Below, in pieces: positions 1-9,978 of a DNA stretch of 64,000 bases. Position numbers and translations under genes: made by a program. The notes beneath the pieces were generated by a model. The model searched no databases. It saw nothing but the letters and a program-made list of their open reading frames with translations, and had not been told where the DNA came from. Positions within the stretch are counted from its first letter, which is position 1; each line of letters starts with the position of its first letter. The stretch spans positions 124,001 through 188,000 of the forward strand of contig JADDMT010000009.1 in assembly GCA_021401465.1 (NCBI GenBank), given 5' to 3'. The DNA is from Teratosphaeria epicoccoides. Taxonomy: Eukaryota; Ascomycota; Dothideomycetes; Mycosphaerellales; Teratosphaeriaceae.

Positions 1-1564
1 TGAATCTAGGCGCGCCCTCGCGATCCCTTGGTGTCCTTTGCGGCCTTGACGTAGCATTACCGGATCCTGGTGTACCGTTCGCCTCCATAGCCTCGTTGGC
101 TGCATTTTGCACAGCTGCGGTAGGTACCAGAGGTTCGACTTGATGATCCCTGAGGGCATTGACCAGATGTACAATGGGCTTAAACAGGTTCTGCAGCATG
201 TCAATCTCCTCGCCGAAGACATGCAAAGCTCTCGAAGTGCGGATGTCGGGATTTGTCATGGCGTCGACCTGTAGCACTTTTCGCTGAAGATTGAATGCGT
301 CCCGGACCGGCACGGCCAGATCGACAATTGCATCAATGATGGCTTGGAGCAAGAGCGAAGCGTCGCAGCTTCGTCGCAGCATGGTCTCTTTGCTTGCAAG
401 ACGATCAAGTATGGGATGCTCGATCTCGCTCGCTGATTGCTCGAAGAACGAGATGACGGTGTTGTCTGCCAGTAGGAAAATTGACACTTGCTCAACACTG
501 ACAGCCATATCCTCTTTCGCCAAGACACTGTGTCTCTCCATGAAAGCCGTATGCTCAGGACTCTGCGCGCTCTCGTAACGATGCAGCGTCCTTATCGGCT
601 TGACCGGACTCTCGCGCGACACGCCACTATGCGCCGACACAAACTCGTCGAGCTTTCCATTCACGTCCGTCTGATCCAAGTACCGCGGCAGAATCTCCGT
701 TCTTTTGCGCTCGAACTTCCGCTTGCCACGACGCCACCAGCTAGAGCCAGAGTCTTGGCTGACGGGCCTGCCTTTCTCGTCATACTCCTCCGAAGGCTCG
801 CCATCTCCGCAGCCGCACATCTGATCATCCCCTCGATGTTGATGGAGCCGGACCAGCTTCTGGAGCGTGAGCACAACATATGCCTGATCCGCGTACCAAT
901 CGACCTTTGTTCGGGTATGCGTGTGAACCAAGTCCTCAATAGCTAGTCTGTGCAGATTGTACTTGTTGCCGATAGCTTTTATGACGTCCCAGCTTAGTCC
1001 ATTGACGGAGATCCATCGCACAGGCACATCATCAGGCCGCGGCTTCAACAGCTCGTTATGCAGGCCAGCATTATTAGTTATCTGATGCGATGGATCCCCA
1101 TCATCAGAGAAGTCAACAATATGGATATCGCAATCCGCCACTAGATTGACTAAGTGCGCCGGTTGCGTGTCGCTGGCCGCTGAAGTATCGATACCAGGTT
1201 CAGCACCCGGCTGAAAGTGCGCTTGATCCGAATTCAAGTCGAGCTCCATTTCATCAGGCTTGTAGCTGGTGACGGTATCAGTCCTCCGAGTCCTGCGACG
1301 TCGCACGCGTTCAGAGTCCAAAGATCCAGTGGTATGTCCTGATAAAGCGCTTCCTCGGCGTGAGACCCGACTCGCTTGCCGAGTCACGTTGTTGGGTGAT
1401 TGTGAAAGGTCCCGACTCGGTTGAAAGTGCGGGACATCGAGTCTCGGGAACGGCTGCGTGCCTGGCGGTGTTGGCGTTTGACCGGCCATTTGCTGATGTT
1501 CGGGTAGCGGCATAGTCCTAGATCTGTCCGGCGAGCCGAAGTCGTAGACCTGCGGCATCGACAT
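1..1564 (-). CDS. CorA-type magnesium/divalent cation transporter, 3' end cut by window edge
   Basis: One uninterrupted reading frame runs from an ATG at 1564 to base 1 (at least 521 residues), so the C terminus lies outside the window. The first 150 residues are disordered and rich in Ser, Arg and Pro. From about residue 181 the text matches the cytoplasmic part of fungal CorA/ALR-like proteins: RWISVNGLSWDVIKAI, then AIEDLVHTHTRTKVDWYADQ from residue 208, and a second block from residue 360 (VSIFLLADNTVISFFE) followed by a long helix-rich stretch. These are the funnel-domain signatures of PF01544. The two transmembrane helices and the GxN selectivity motif would follow the cut and are not seen. 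Family members move Mg2+ or related divalent ions across the plasma or vacuolar membrane; which membrane cannot be decided here. No intron is seen. Confidence 0.8.
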   Translation of the reverse strand, partial: MSMPQVYDFGSPDRSRTMPLPEHQQMAGQTPTPPGTQPFPRLDVPHFQPSRDLSQSPNNVTRQASRVSRRGSALSGHTTGSLDSERVRRRRTRRTDTVTSYKPDEMELDLNSDQAHFQPGAEPGIDTSAASDTQPAHLVNLVADCDIHIVDFSDDGDPSHQITNNAGLHNELLKPRPDDVPVRWISVNGLSWDVIKAIGNKYNLHRLAIEDLVHTHTRTKVDWYADQAYVVLTLQKLVRLHQHRGDDQMCGCGDGEPSEEYDEKGRPVSQDSGSSWWRRGKRKFERKRTEILPRYLDQTDVNGKLDEFVSAHSGVSRESPVKPIRTLHRYESAQSPEHTAFMERHSVLAKEDMAVSVEQVSIFLLADNTVISFFEQSASEIEHPILDRLASKETMLRRSCDASLLLQAIIDAIVDLAVPVRDAFNLQRKVLQVDAMTNPDIRTSRALHVFGEEIDMLQNLFKPIVHLVNALRDHQVEPLVPTAAVQNAANEAMEANGTPGSGNATSRPQRTPRDREGAPRF

Positions 1565-2541
1565 GATGTCCCGGTGGCGAGGTATATAGGATAGAGCGAT
1601 CTCGCAAGGATTAGGTGGCTATGCACATTTCGCGCAAAATTGGAGCGACGGTGGTAAGTATGCTTGACTCTTTGACCTGCAGGCCTGCTGCAATAGGACC
1701 CCTTGGACGTAGAATTTGAAGTCGCCAGATGATGAAAATTTCAGGGGTTCTTTCGCATCGTGATCTCGACCAGCTCAAGACATCCACACACGCGCCGTTA
1801 CGTCTCTAAGCGATGTTGTCTAGGATACAAGCGCTTGATGAAAGCATCGCGAGGTGTCGGGATGACTCGAGCTCGAATGTCACTTCCGCCAGATCTGGAA
1901 CAGACATAGGAGGTACGACGGTCAAGCCTTCCGACCCACAGAGCTTATTCGAAGTCTATTTCGCTATTGACACGTGACTTCCGCACAAGAGATGATTCCA
2001 GAAACGCTGGAACACAACAACATCGTCACATGACATGCCAAGCGGAGACACAGACCCCAACCTGGCCGAGAAGGGGTGACACCGAACACGCTCAAATGAA
2101 ACTGTCTTAGAAGGCTTTTGCAAGTACGTACCACAAGCCAAATCAACAGTCCGCTCCACGCCATGCTCCATGAGATCATTCCCATCATATGCAACGATAC
2201 TCCTCACTAAGCATTACGTCGGAATAACTATGCTCAGGAACGGCAAACGCCCGCACGAAATCTCCCGCTCAAGTTCTCTCCTAAAACTGTGATTTGCACG
2301 TTTCATAGTATCAGCCCTCTATCATAAGTGACCGAATGTCGTGAACGGTGATCTGCATTCCATAATCCAGTCCGATGCTGCTCAGAAACGCTGCCAGTCG
2401 TGACCAGATCTTGCATCTCTGAAAGTCAACCTGTCCAGCGCCGGCGCCATAACGCAAGGTAGAGACTGCCACTCGAAGTCGTGTTCTGACGCCGTGGCTA
2501 TGCGTACCCTTAAATATCAATGAAGTTCGCTCGGCATTCGG
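1565..2541. other. Intergenic, 5' flank of the CorA gene and 3' flank of samB
   Basis: I see no supported gene. Small open frames exist (for example 2311..2520 on the minus strand, 69 codons) but have no family resemblance, intron pattern or conserved motif. The stretch should hold the CorA promoter just above 1564 and the samB terminator just below 2542. Confidence 0.5.
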
Positions 2542-4590
2542 CTAAATGGCCTGGGTGTTGCTCCGTCCAGCTACTGTGCTCGTGCTCGGGCCGACTGCGT
2601 GATGGTGGTGATGGCTGTGACCGTGACTGTGGCCGTGATGGTGGGCATGATGGTGCCCATGCCTGTGTCTCCGCTCGCTGCTGCCAGCTTCACCATCTTG
2701 ATCTGCAGCAACGCACCAGAAGCGGTGCATACCCCATGCACCCTTCTGGCATTCCTTGCTGCAGTACTTTGTCCTCCTACACCTCCTGCACTTGGCAAAC
2801 TGCCTGGTGTACTCTTCCCACTTGCCGCATTGCCAGTACGCACACTGCCTTATGCCTCCTCTGCTGTCATCCTTCCGGCACAAATTCCGCATAACAACGC
2901 CTGCCCAGTACTGCATATCACCCTGTTGCGGCAGTTGCTGACTGGCCGAAGCTCTTGATGACGACGGCTTGGTGGTGAATTTCTCGATGAGCGGGAAGAT
3001 GTTGAAAGGCTTTTCGTTGGGCTTCGCGACGAACTCGTTGTCCCATTCATGGTCCAGCTCGGCCTGTGTCATGGCAGGCTGTTTGGCTGGATCGTATTCG
3101 GGATCGAGGAGGCGGAGCTCGTCCTTGATTTGCAATCTCGGGACGAGGTGAGACTGCTGGAAGTAGGACCGCAGGTTGCAGTACTTGGAAACATATGCAA
3201 GTAATTGCAGTGACATGAGCACATCTTCATCTCGGGGCACGGCAGCAACTATGCTGGGCGGCGCCGGCTGGTTCGTAGGCAATGTCCGTGACGAGTAGAG
3301 CTGGAAGTTGGGCGGTGTTGCGTTCACGGTGTTAATCGGTGGAGGGATCTGTATTTGCGGAAAGGGCAACTGGCCTTGTGTGGGTGTCACAGCGGGGTTG
3401 ACAGTGCTGCCGTCGAGTGATGCTCGGTGTGTTATGTTGAATGTATCGTTATCTCCTGATCCGTCGGGCGCAGTGACGGTGACCGCATCATTCTGAGGCT
3501 GAAGTAGACTGTCCTCATCGTTGATGTCTTGCATGACAATATCAGCCTGAAAGCCGACAACAGGCTCTGGTTGCGCGTTGTCAGTAGACTCGTCGGAAGG
3601 GCTCTCTTCGATGGCGCCATCGTCATCGGAGCCAGAGATGGAAAGTTGGTGGCGTATGGAGGGCCTCCGTCTCGGTCGCGTACCACTCGCGCTGGCTGAT
3701 GGACTGCCTGGCCGAGCTACAGGGGCAATCGGGGTAGCAGGTGATTGTGGCTGCGAGCTGAGCTCTGCAAGAGGGGCCGGAACCATGGACGGTAGTCGAT
3801 CAACGTCACGGACGGGCCTGAAACCATATGTAGTGCTGGTGTCTGCTGGTAGTTGTGCTGCGGAAAGAGGAGCATTCAAGTTCTGCGGCAGCCCTCGTCC
3901 CAGGCTGGGAGATGAAAACTGCGCTCGTCCACCTTGCGATCGATGGTGGTGCTGTCGAGGGTATGTCGTTCGCTCGGGCGGCGAGCTTAGTGACAGGTTT
4001 GCGGCCGGTCCAGTTGGTGTCACTTCGCTCGAAGGCTCATCCGGGGTCTCCTGTGGCTCAGGGATGGAGATTGGTGGCGGAGCATGACGCCGGGCTCGCG
4101 CAGCACGCGATTCGAGTGCATCCGGCCGAGTCGAAGACCGCGAGAAGCCTCTTGAGCTGCCAAAGGGGCACTTGCGTCGAGTTTCGATTTCCGCCCGCTC
4201 TTTGCACTTCTCCAGCACCTGAAAGTAGTTATCCAGCACGGTCGCGATCACAGGTACCATGTCTGCCTCGACCACTCGTGTCCGAACCGCCTCTGAGCCC
4301 CGCACGCCAATGTTGAAGACGCACTGGAAAGCCAGGTTCCACTTCCACATCTCCATTATGTCCTTGCTCCTGCCCTCCTTGAGTATGCACACCAGACGCT
4401 CGATGCCGCCGTCGACGGTGAGGATATCGCGTATCCGGCCCGAGGACATCGTCAGGTACGCGAGGTTGTTGAGCGAGTTGATGAGGGGGAGGGTGGACGT
4501 GCAGTCCAGCGCTCGGCGGTCATAGAGGGCAGTTGTGATGCTCACCGAAGCCTTGTTCGCATTTGGGATGCTGAAGTTGGCCTCCCTCAT
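2542..4590 (-). CDS. samB: MYND zinc finger protein of the samB/MUB1 family
   Basis: This 682-residue protein starts at MREANFSIPNANK, the usual start of the family. The open frame continues upstream to 4923 without resemblance, so that extension was dropped. Residues 1 to about 120 form the conserved helical region (DRRALDCTSTLPLINSL, then VDGGIERLVCILKEGRSKD). The middle is long, Pro/Ser-rich and disordered. A C-terminal MYND finger at about 583-626 carries the CxxxxC, CxxC, CxxxC and HxxxC ligands. A histidine-rich tail of about 25 residues follows (about 640-664). Aspergillus SamB acts in hyphal morphogenesis, and yeast Mub1 is a partner of the Ubr2 ubiquitin ligase controlling Rpn4. The same adaptor role here is inference. 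No intron is needed. Confidence 0.9.
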   Translation of the reverse strand: MREANFSIPNANKASVSITTALYDRRALDCTSTLPLINSLNNLAYLTMSSGRIRDILTVDGGIERLVCILKEGRSKDIMEMWKWNLAFQCVFNIGVRGSEAVRTRVVEADMVPVIATVLDNYFQVLEKCKERAEIETRRKCPFGSSRGFSRSSTRPDALESRAARARRHAPPPISIPEPQETPDEPSSEVTPTGPAANLSLSSPPERTTYPRQHHHRSQGGRAQFSSPSLGRGLPQNLNAPLSAAQLPADTSTTYGFRPVRDVDRLPSMVPAPLAELSSQPQSPATPIAPVARPGSPSASASGTRPRRRPSIRHQLSISGSDDDGAIEESPSDESTDNAQPEPVVGFQADIVMQDINDEDSLLQPQNDAVTVTAPDGSGDNDTFNITHRASLDGSTVNPAVTPTQGQLPFPQIQIPPPINTVNATPPNFQLYSSRTLPTNQPAPPSIVAAVPRDEDVLMSLQLLAYVSKYCNLRSYFQQSHLVPRLQIKDELRLLDPEYDPAKQPAMTQAELDHEWDNEFVAKPNEKPFNIFPLIEKFTTKPSSSRASASQQLPQQGDMQYWAGVVMRNLCRKDDSRGGIRQCAYWQCGKWEEYTRQFAKCRRCRRTKYCSKECQKGAWGMHRFWCVAADQDGEAGSSERRHRHGHHHAHHHGHSHGHSHHHHHAVGPSTSTVAGRSNTQAI

Positions 4591-5617
4591 GGTTGCGCAG
4601 GCACAGCGAGCACTTGCGATGTATTGTCTGCTGCTGTCTGATGGTGACCCCGGCGACAGAGCTGATGAAGAAAACTCTCCTCTCTCTTGGCACTCGGTCA
4701 GCGCCCAGAACGCAAAGACTGCGGGCGTGACAAGCGCCGAAGTCACGCAGATCGACGCCGCACAGATGCAGATTTGTACGTGTACTCGCGAATGCGGACT
4801 CCAGGCGACGGTCGTCCTCGTGTTAGCGGTCGGGTCGTTGTCGCGGCGGTGGAGTGGGGGGTGTGTGAATACGGCGGTGAGTGGTGGGCGAAGACGTCGC
4901 AGCGGCAGTCTCCTGACGCTCACACGCTCTTTGTCTGGCAGCCCCGGCCTTCACTTAAGAAGTCGCAGACACAGACGGCGGATCGTATTCACACAGCTGC
5001 GCATGTATGTCGGGTGTCGTGTCGAGTCGCCCGTCGAATTGGTGGGGGGAGTCGAGAGATGGCAGGTCGTGCTGACAGTGGAGATGTTTGCCTCTCGTCA
5101 CTACTGCTGGTTGGAGGCAGAGACTAGCGGAGGCTTCCTGCCGCTCGGCTCTCCAAACAAACACGCTTGGCGGCGAGCCCAGCCCGGTCGGAGAATGCTG
5201 CCGCTGCTAACCTTCTGCTTCGATATGCGGCTTTTGGATGTTATTATTATCGTTGCTGTGTATATGCGACCCTGAGAAAGGAAGGAACAAGTCCACCATG
5301 TGACACAAAAGAGATTATTGGGTGTCGGCGGCAAGGCAAAGATCAGACGAACTCCGAGCAGCTGGCAGGCGAGGGGCAAGATCATCAAATCGATGAGTGA
5401 GCGTTGTTGCACTATACAACCTGAAACTAGGTCCTTCCCTACACCTCATTTCCTCTCACTCCCCAATTTCTCGTCATTTCCACCACTACTACTTTTACTC
5501 CGTACCGCACGCGTCACTCGACACTAGTATTCACCCGAATGTTTCTTGACGCTTACCTCTGCCTGCATCACCCTCTGCATTTGCCGCGGCTTGCTCCCGT
5601 CGTCTCTTAGCCGCATC
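4591..5617. other. Intergenic with a CT-rich tract
   Basis: No gene is supported in this 1-kb 5' flank of samB. On the plus strand, 5429-5505 is strongly pyrimidine-rich, as is common just upstream of transcription starts in filamentous fungi. It points to a plus-strand transcript beginning near 5510-5600 and supports the weak candidate at 5618. The samB promoter must lie above 4590. Confidence 0.35.
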
Positions 5618-6184
5618 ATGCCCGACGCGGTGCCTGTTCTCCCGAGCGCATCATGCCCAGCCCCGATTTTACCGGTGAAACAAATGTCCACATCGACGAG
5701 CGCCGATAACGACTCAACGTCTTCTTATGTCGCGAAAGGTAGGCGATGTTTCTCGGCCTGCCAAGTTGAACGAGTCGTAAACCGCTGTCTTATCAGCACT
5801 GTCTTTCAAACTTCGATTCCCGGCTCTTTCGCGCGAGCCATTTGTCAGTGAAATGCGCAACACACCGCTTGTGTTCTCCATGGCGTACGATGCTTCTGTG
5901 TCGCCGCAAAATGCGGGTGTCGAATGGCTACCCGACTGCTGACCCCTGGAAGACGATGCAATTCAGGGCCAGATCCAGGAGATGCTACGTCAAGCGTGCT
6001 AATGAATCTGTATTTCAGTAATCTTCGCAAATTGCGCTCGAAAACACGGAACCACTTGCCAACCTGGACAGTCTACGCACCTGGAGAAAGTGGTATGAAT
6101 GCCTCACTGAGTCAGCACCACAAGCATATCCCTCGTGCAAAGCTTCTAGAAACAAGGATGTCTTGCTCGAGCAGATACAACTGA
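5618..6184 (+). CDS. Candidate small spliced gene, unknown function
   Basis: A model with exons 5618..5738, 5797..5916 and 5967..6184 gives a 152-residue protein with matching splice phases. Intron 1 is 58 nt (GTAGGC...TTATCAG). Intron 2 is 50 nt with a GCTGAC branch point and an ATTCAG acceptor, but a weak GTGTCG donor. Exon 2 reads like protein (LSFKLRFPALSREPFVSEMR). A CT-rich tract at 5429-5505 sits where a promoter would be. I do not recognise a family. A competing reading of the last part is open in another frame (about 6025-6200, including NLDSLRTWRKWYECL) but needs a stop codon removed at an otherwise good acceptor near 6020. It could be a real lineage-specific gene, a decayed one, or chance. 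Confidence 0.25.
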
Positions 6185-6495
6185 TCGTCATGAGGTCATG
6201 CTGCAAGCAAGTGGCGATGGAAAGGAGGTTTTCACAGTGTACCAGCTTTTATTGCAGCTGTTTAATCGCAAGATAATCAGATCGCGTACGCGACCACACC
6301 CCGTCTCAAGCATAACACGACGATTCTGACCGAGCCATACGCTGACCGATGCTTCACTGCGCGTCCATGGCCAAGTTTGGAACCCATCCAGTCTAGCCTG
6401 CTCGCTCACACTGGATCGGCATGTCGGACCGCCTGAAAGATCGTGCGCCCGTCACATACTATGATTCTCGGGCAGACCATGCGCTCGTCGCAGGT
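6185..6495. other. Intergenic
   Basis: I see nothing supportable in this stretch. It lies between the weak plus-strand candidate and the 3' end of the C2H2 gene. Confidence 0.4.
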
Positions 6496-8133
6496 CTACT
6501 GCTCCGCATACGCATCTGGCATCTTCGAATTGAACAGCACGTCCGTTACACCGTTCAGCGGACGCCCATACTCCACCAGCGCATTCTTCTTCTTGAAGAC
6601 TCTCGGCGTTGGAACCAGCCTTGCGGTCAAGAAGCCACCAGTAATCTCATCGAGTAGCTACAACACAATCATTAGCATATTTGAGCTGTCAACGGCCTTG
6701 AGGCAAGGCCTTACCCTCTTGTAGTTATTGCTGTGCTTGACTTGACATTTGGCAGAATTCTCAATGTGGGCAACAAGCGGCGTAGCAGCCTTGAAGCGCT
6801 TCATGCAGGAGCTGCAATGGAGCTCAGTCTTCATGTGGGTATACAGGAGGTGAGTGGCGATGTCGCTCGGGCAGTCGAACCTCTCATTCTCGCACTGAGG
6901 GAAGGGGCAGAAGTACTTCTCGTACAAGGTATGGAAGAAGACGTCTGGATCATAGTCTGGCGAGTTTGGATCGTAGAAGCGGCAATGGAGCAGGTTCTTC
7001 TTCTCGGATCGCAAAGCCTCATCTTCTGCTGCTTTGAGGATGCCTGCCCAGTCGCCAGCCTTGACATTAGGCTTGCTCTCGAACAGAGCCTGTGCTGTAT
7101 TGCCGGTTGTCCAGGCCGTCGTCTTTGGGCCTCGATCCGGCTTTCCGAGCACGCCAGTCAAGCCTGTGGCGCACGTCGTGGCTTCAGAGACGGCGTCGTC
7201 GTAATCGTCAAGAGTCGATCCACCGACGGACGGAGAGTTGAGAGACGGATAAGACTCACTGTACACCTTGATGCCACCGCGACGGCTAGTGGCGGAGCTC
7301 GTGCACCCATTGTCGGTGCCATTAGAGATTGACATCGCCCGAAGACCTTCCTCGAGACCTTTTGGTTGCAATCTGGGCCATTTCGGGTCTTCGATCTTGA
7401 AGCGAGTGAGTGGCACATTCATATCGATCAGGTCTGACTCAGCCTCGAGTGGCTGCTGCCCGCTCCTCTGGTCCTCGTCGTCGTGATCGAGGATGTTGAC
7501 ACCGCCCTCATCCTCATCCTCGTATTCCGCACCGTCTGTGATGACTCCATGCTTTTCCTCGCCTTGACCTGGTCCGTATGCCTTGTTCTCGGCCAGCTTC
7601 TCCTGAATACTTTGAGCATGGGCGAATAATTCCTTCACAATATGCTTCTGCGTCACTGCAGCTCTGAAGTCGCTTGCGGAAATGAACTTACATTGTCCAT
7701 TCTCGAGGTGGGAAATGAGACCGGTGGCCTTCAAGAAGAGGATAGAGCAGCCCTGCACTCTGGCTGGACACGCGATGCTCTGATCAGCCTGGTGCATTTG
7801 CTCGCGATGCTTTCGTCTGCCGCCGAAAGATTTGAAGTCCTCGCCGCAGAACTCGCAGGTAATGTGCTTGGGCGAGTGGCCGATCTCCAGAAGTTTCGTG
7901 CGGTTGTCAAGGAAAGGCGACATCAGGGCGACTTTGTGTTGGGTCAGGTCCTCCCAATCAACACAGTCAACGTCGCACTTCTTGCAGTAAAAGTGATCTG
8001 GGTCATGTTTCTTATGCTTCTTCATCTCTTCCTCGCTGTTGAAGCGCTTTCTGCAGTCTGGTATGGTGCACTCGATGGCAGGCAGCTGTCCGACCTCCTG
8101 GCCGGAGCCTCTCGGCAGGCCAGCAATGCTCAT
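6496..8133 (-). CDS. Multi-C2H2 zinc finger protein
   Basis: Exon 1 is 6715..8133 and exon 2 is 6496..6657, joined across a 57-nt intron (GTAAGG donor, GCTAATG branch, TTGTAG acceptor) with phase 0. The product is 526 residues. Without splicing the frame stops after about 19 extra codons. The start MSIAGLPRGSGQEV sits directly before the first finger; the frame runs further upstream without meaning. Fingers: CTIPDC...H at about 22-42, CKKCDVDC, CEFCGEDF...HREQMH, and two near the C terminus (CPFPQCENERFDC...H, CSSCMKRF...H). The middle (about 240-300) is acidic. Exon 2 ends in a compact conserved-looking tail (VEYGRPLNGVTDVLFNSK). Such proteins are common in Dothideomycetes. Nucleic-acid binding is likely and the target is unknown. 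Confidence 0.8.
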
Positions 8134-8582
8134 TTTGTCGGGCTGGTGATGTGGCTGTACTGATGGTGTGAGGGATAGGATCGGATCGTGTTGATGTCGA
8201 TGAAGAAAGGAAGCTGTCAAGGGGAGCTTCTGCAGAATGTTTGACTGAGACCTGTGGTAGCATGTGGGTTCGATACTGCCCCATGTGCTAAAATTTTTGC
8301 ACCTGATCGGCCAAGTGAGGCAAGAGCGTCCAACACCGCCTGCAGGGTCCATACAACAGGAAAGAGTAACCCCTGTCCCTATGCCCATGTACTCGTTGTC
8401 AACCTCTTGACGCGCTGTCACTGTTAATGTTTTTTCAATCGACCATATTTGAGGATGATTGCAGGGTCACCTGCATGACAGCAGAATCGCTCATGTCATT
8501 GCTCAAAACTCATCTATCACCACCCAATGACGCCTCATGGCCTATGACTCTACCGTCAACTCCAATGACTCCTCCATCATAC
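8134..8582. other. Intergenic, promoter side of the C2H2 gene
   Basis: No gene is seen. It separates the C2H2 start (8133) from the 3' end of the proline-rich gene at 8583, both on the minus strand. Confidence 0.5.
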
Positions 8583-9620
8583 TCACTGACTGCTGCAGAA
8601 GCGGCTGTCATACAGACCGCACGTCAAAATCTTACTCCTCCTCTGACGTCTCTTCTTCTCACGTGCCTCCTTCTCGACCTTCTCCCTCGCTTCACGTGCT
8701 TCACGTGAAAAGCAGCCCGTCGGCTCGGTGAATGCTGTGATTTTTGGCCCATTCTCTGGTGGTATCGGCTTCTCAGCCACGCTGGTCGGAAGCGGCGGGA
8801 GCGCCTTCATGTCCTCCACCGTTGGCGGCGGTGGGAGGGCCTCGTCTTTGCCCAGCTGGCTCATGCTGCTGAAGCTGCGAGTCTTCTGCAGAATCTTCTC
8901 TTGGCTGTCCCACGTGATCAGCATGTGATTTAGAGCAAAGGGGGAAAAGAGATACTTACCGCTCGCGGATGCTGTCAGGGCGGTCTGCGCGGCTCAGAAA
9001 CTGCTGCTTGTTGAGGATGTCGCCGCTCGGGGAACGAACGTGCGAGCGCCCATCATCAGGGATAGTCTCTGGGTCGATAAGCTCGTCCAGGGCATACTTG
9101 CGCGGTGGTGTGGGAGCGCGCGTGACGTTCGAATGGCCTTCGAACGGGTCGATTTTGACGCTGTCCATGCGTGGGCGAGTTGGCATGGGCGGCGAGATGT
9201 CGTTCAGTGCGACGTTGTTGAAGGTTGGGGTGCTCTTGGAGCGAGGCAGGCTCCCGAACATGGTCTTTTTGGTGGTATTGTCTGCTGATATCAGTGTTCA
9301 AGATCTGAAATCACATTCTTACCGTGTGATGCCACATGAAGACGTCGTAATCAGACCGTAAACTCACGGTCACTCGTCTATCATCGCTCGCGAGCCATGT
9401 CAACACTCTCACCTCCCCTCATTGCCGTGATTCGTCATCAATGCCGCCCATTGTTCTCAACGCCGCTCCACGCTCAAATAAACCTCGACAACCCCCTGAC
9501 ACCGCTCTCCTGCCCTCAATCAATCGCATCTGTCACACTCAAGCCCACGCCGTTGATCCCACCGCCGCCGTCATGTGTGTGTAAGGGGGTTAGAAAAAGG
9601 GGGATGTACTTACTGTTCAT
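8583..9620 (-). CDS. Small proline-rich, probably disordered protein with a 7-nt first exon
   Basis: The model joins exon 1 (9614..9620, only ATGAACA), exon 2 (8960..9281) and exon 3 (8583..8904) to give 216 residues. Intron 1 is 332 nt (GTAAGT...CAGCAG) and intron 2 is 55 nt (GTAAGT...GGACAG). Both phases fit and the N terminus reads MNNNTTKKTMFGSLPRSKS. If the short exon is wrong, translation could begin at the internal MFGSLPRSKS (9261). The sequence is rich in Pro, Ser and charged residues (PPMPTRP, ALPPPPTVEDMKALPPLP), with a basic, coiled-coil-like tail (REAREKVEKEAREKKRRQRR). A possible third intron (8593..8635, 43 nt) would give a different C terminus. I do not recognise a family and propose no function. 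Confidence 0.6.
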
Positions 9621-9978
9621 GGTGGTGATAATGGTGTCGATCTAGGTGCTGTTGAGATTGATTTTTATAGGTAGGAGCTTTGTCGGAGTACGCTAGTGAG
9701 ATTGGTTTGATACGTGAGGAAGGAGCGTGCGTTCGAGTGTTGACAGCATGACCGTGAGGCCAATCCTATCAATGAGCATCACGCATGACTTGACAGTAAT
9801 CGCGCAATCAGCCTCAACCGCTCGTGTCACTTGCTTCAGCACCATAGTACTCATCACGAGGTCAGTTGTACTCATTCGAGTCACAAGACTTGACAGTGGG
9901 GTGCCGTATCGTGAGGGAGATGAGGAGCTTGAGGACCATGTGTGATTCGGCTGCGTAACTCTGGCAACCGGCACCACT
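9621..9978. other. Intergenic
   Basis: It holds the promoter of the proline-rich gene and the 3' flank of cyanase. I see no other feature. Confidence 0.5.

Noticed and set aside
4591..4923. 111-codon upstream extension of the samB frame
   Set aside because: The extension is low-complexity and family members start at MREANFSIPNANK.
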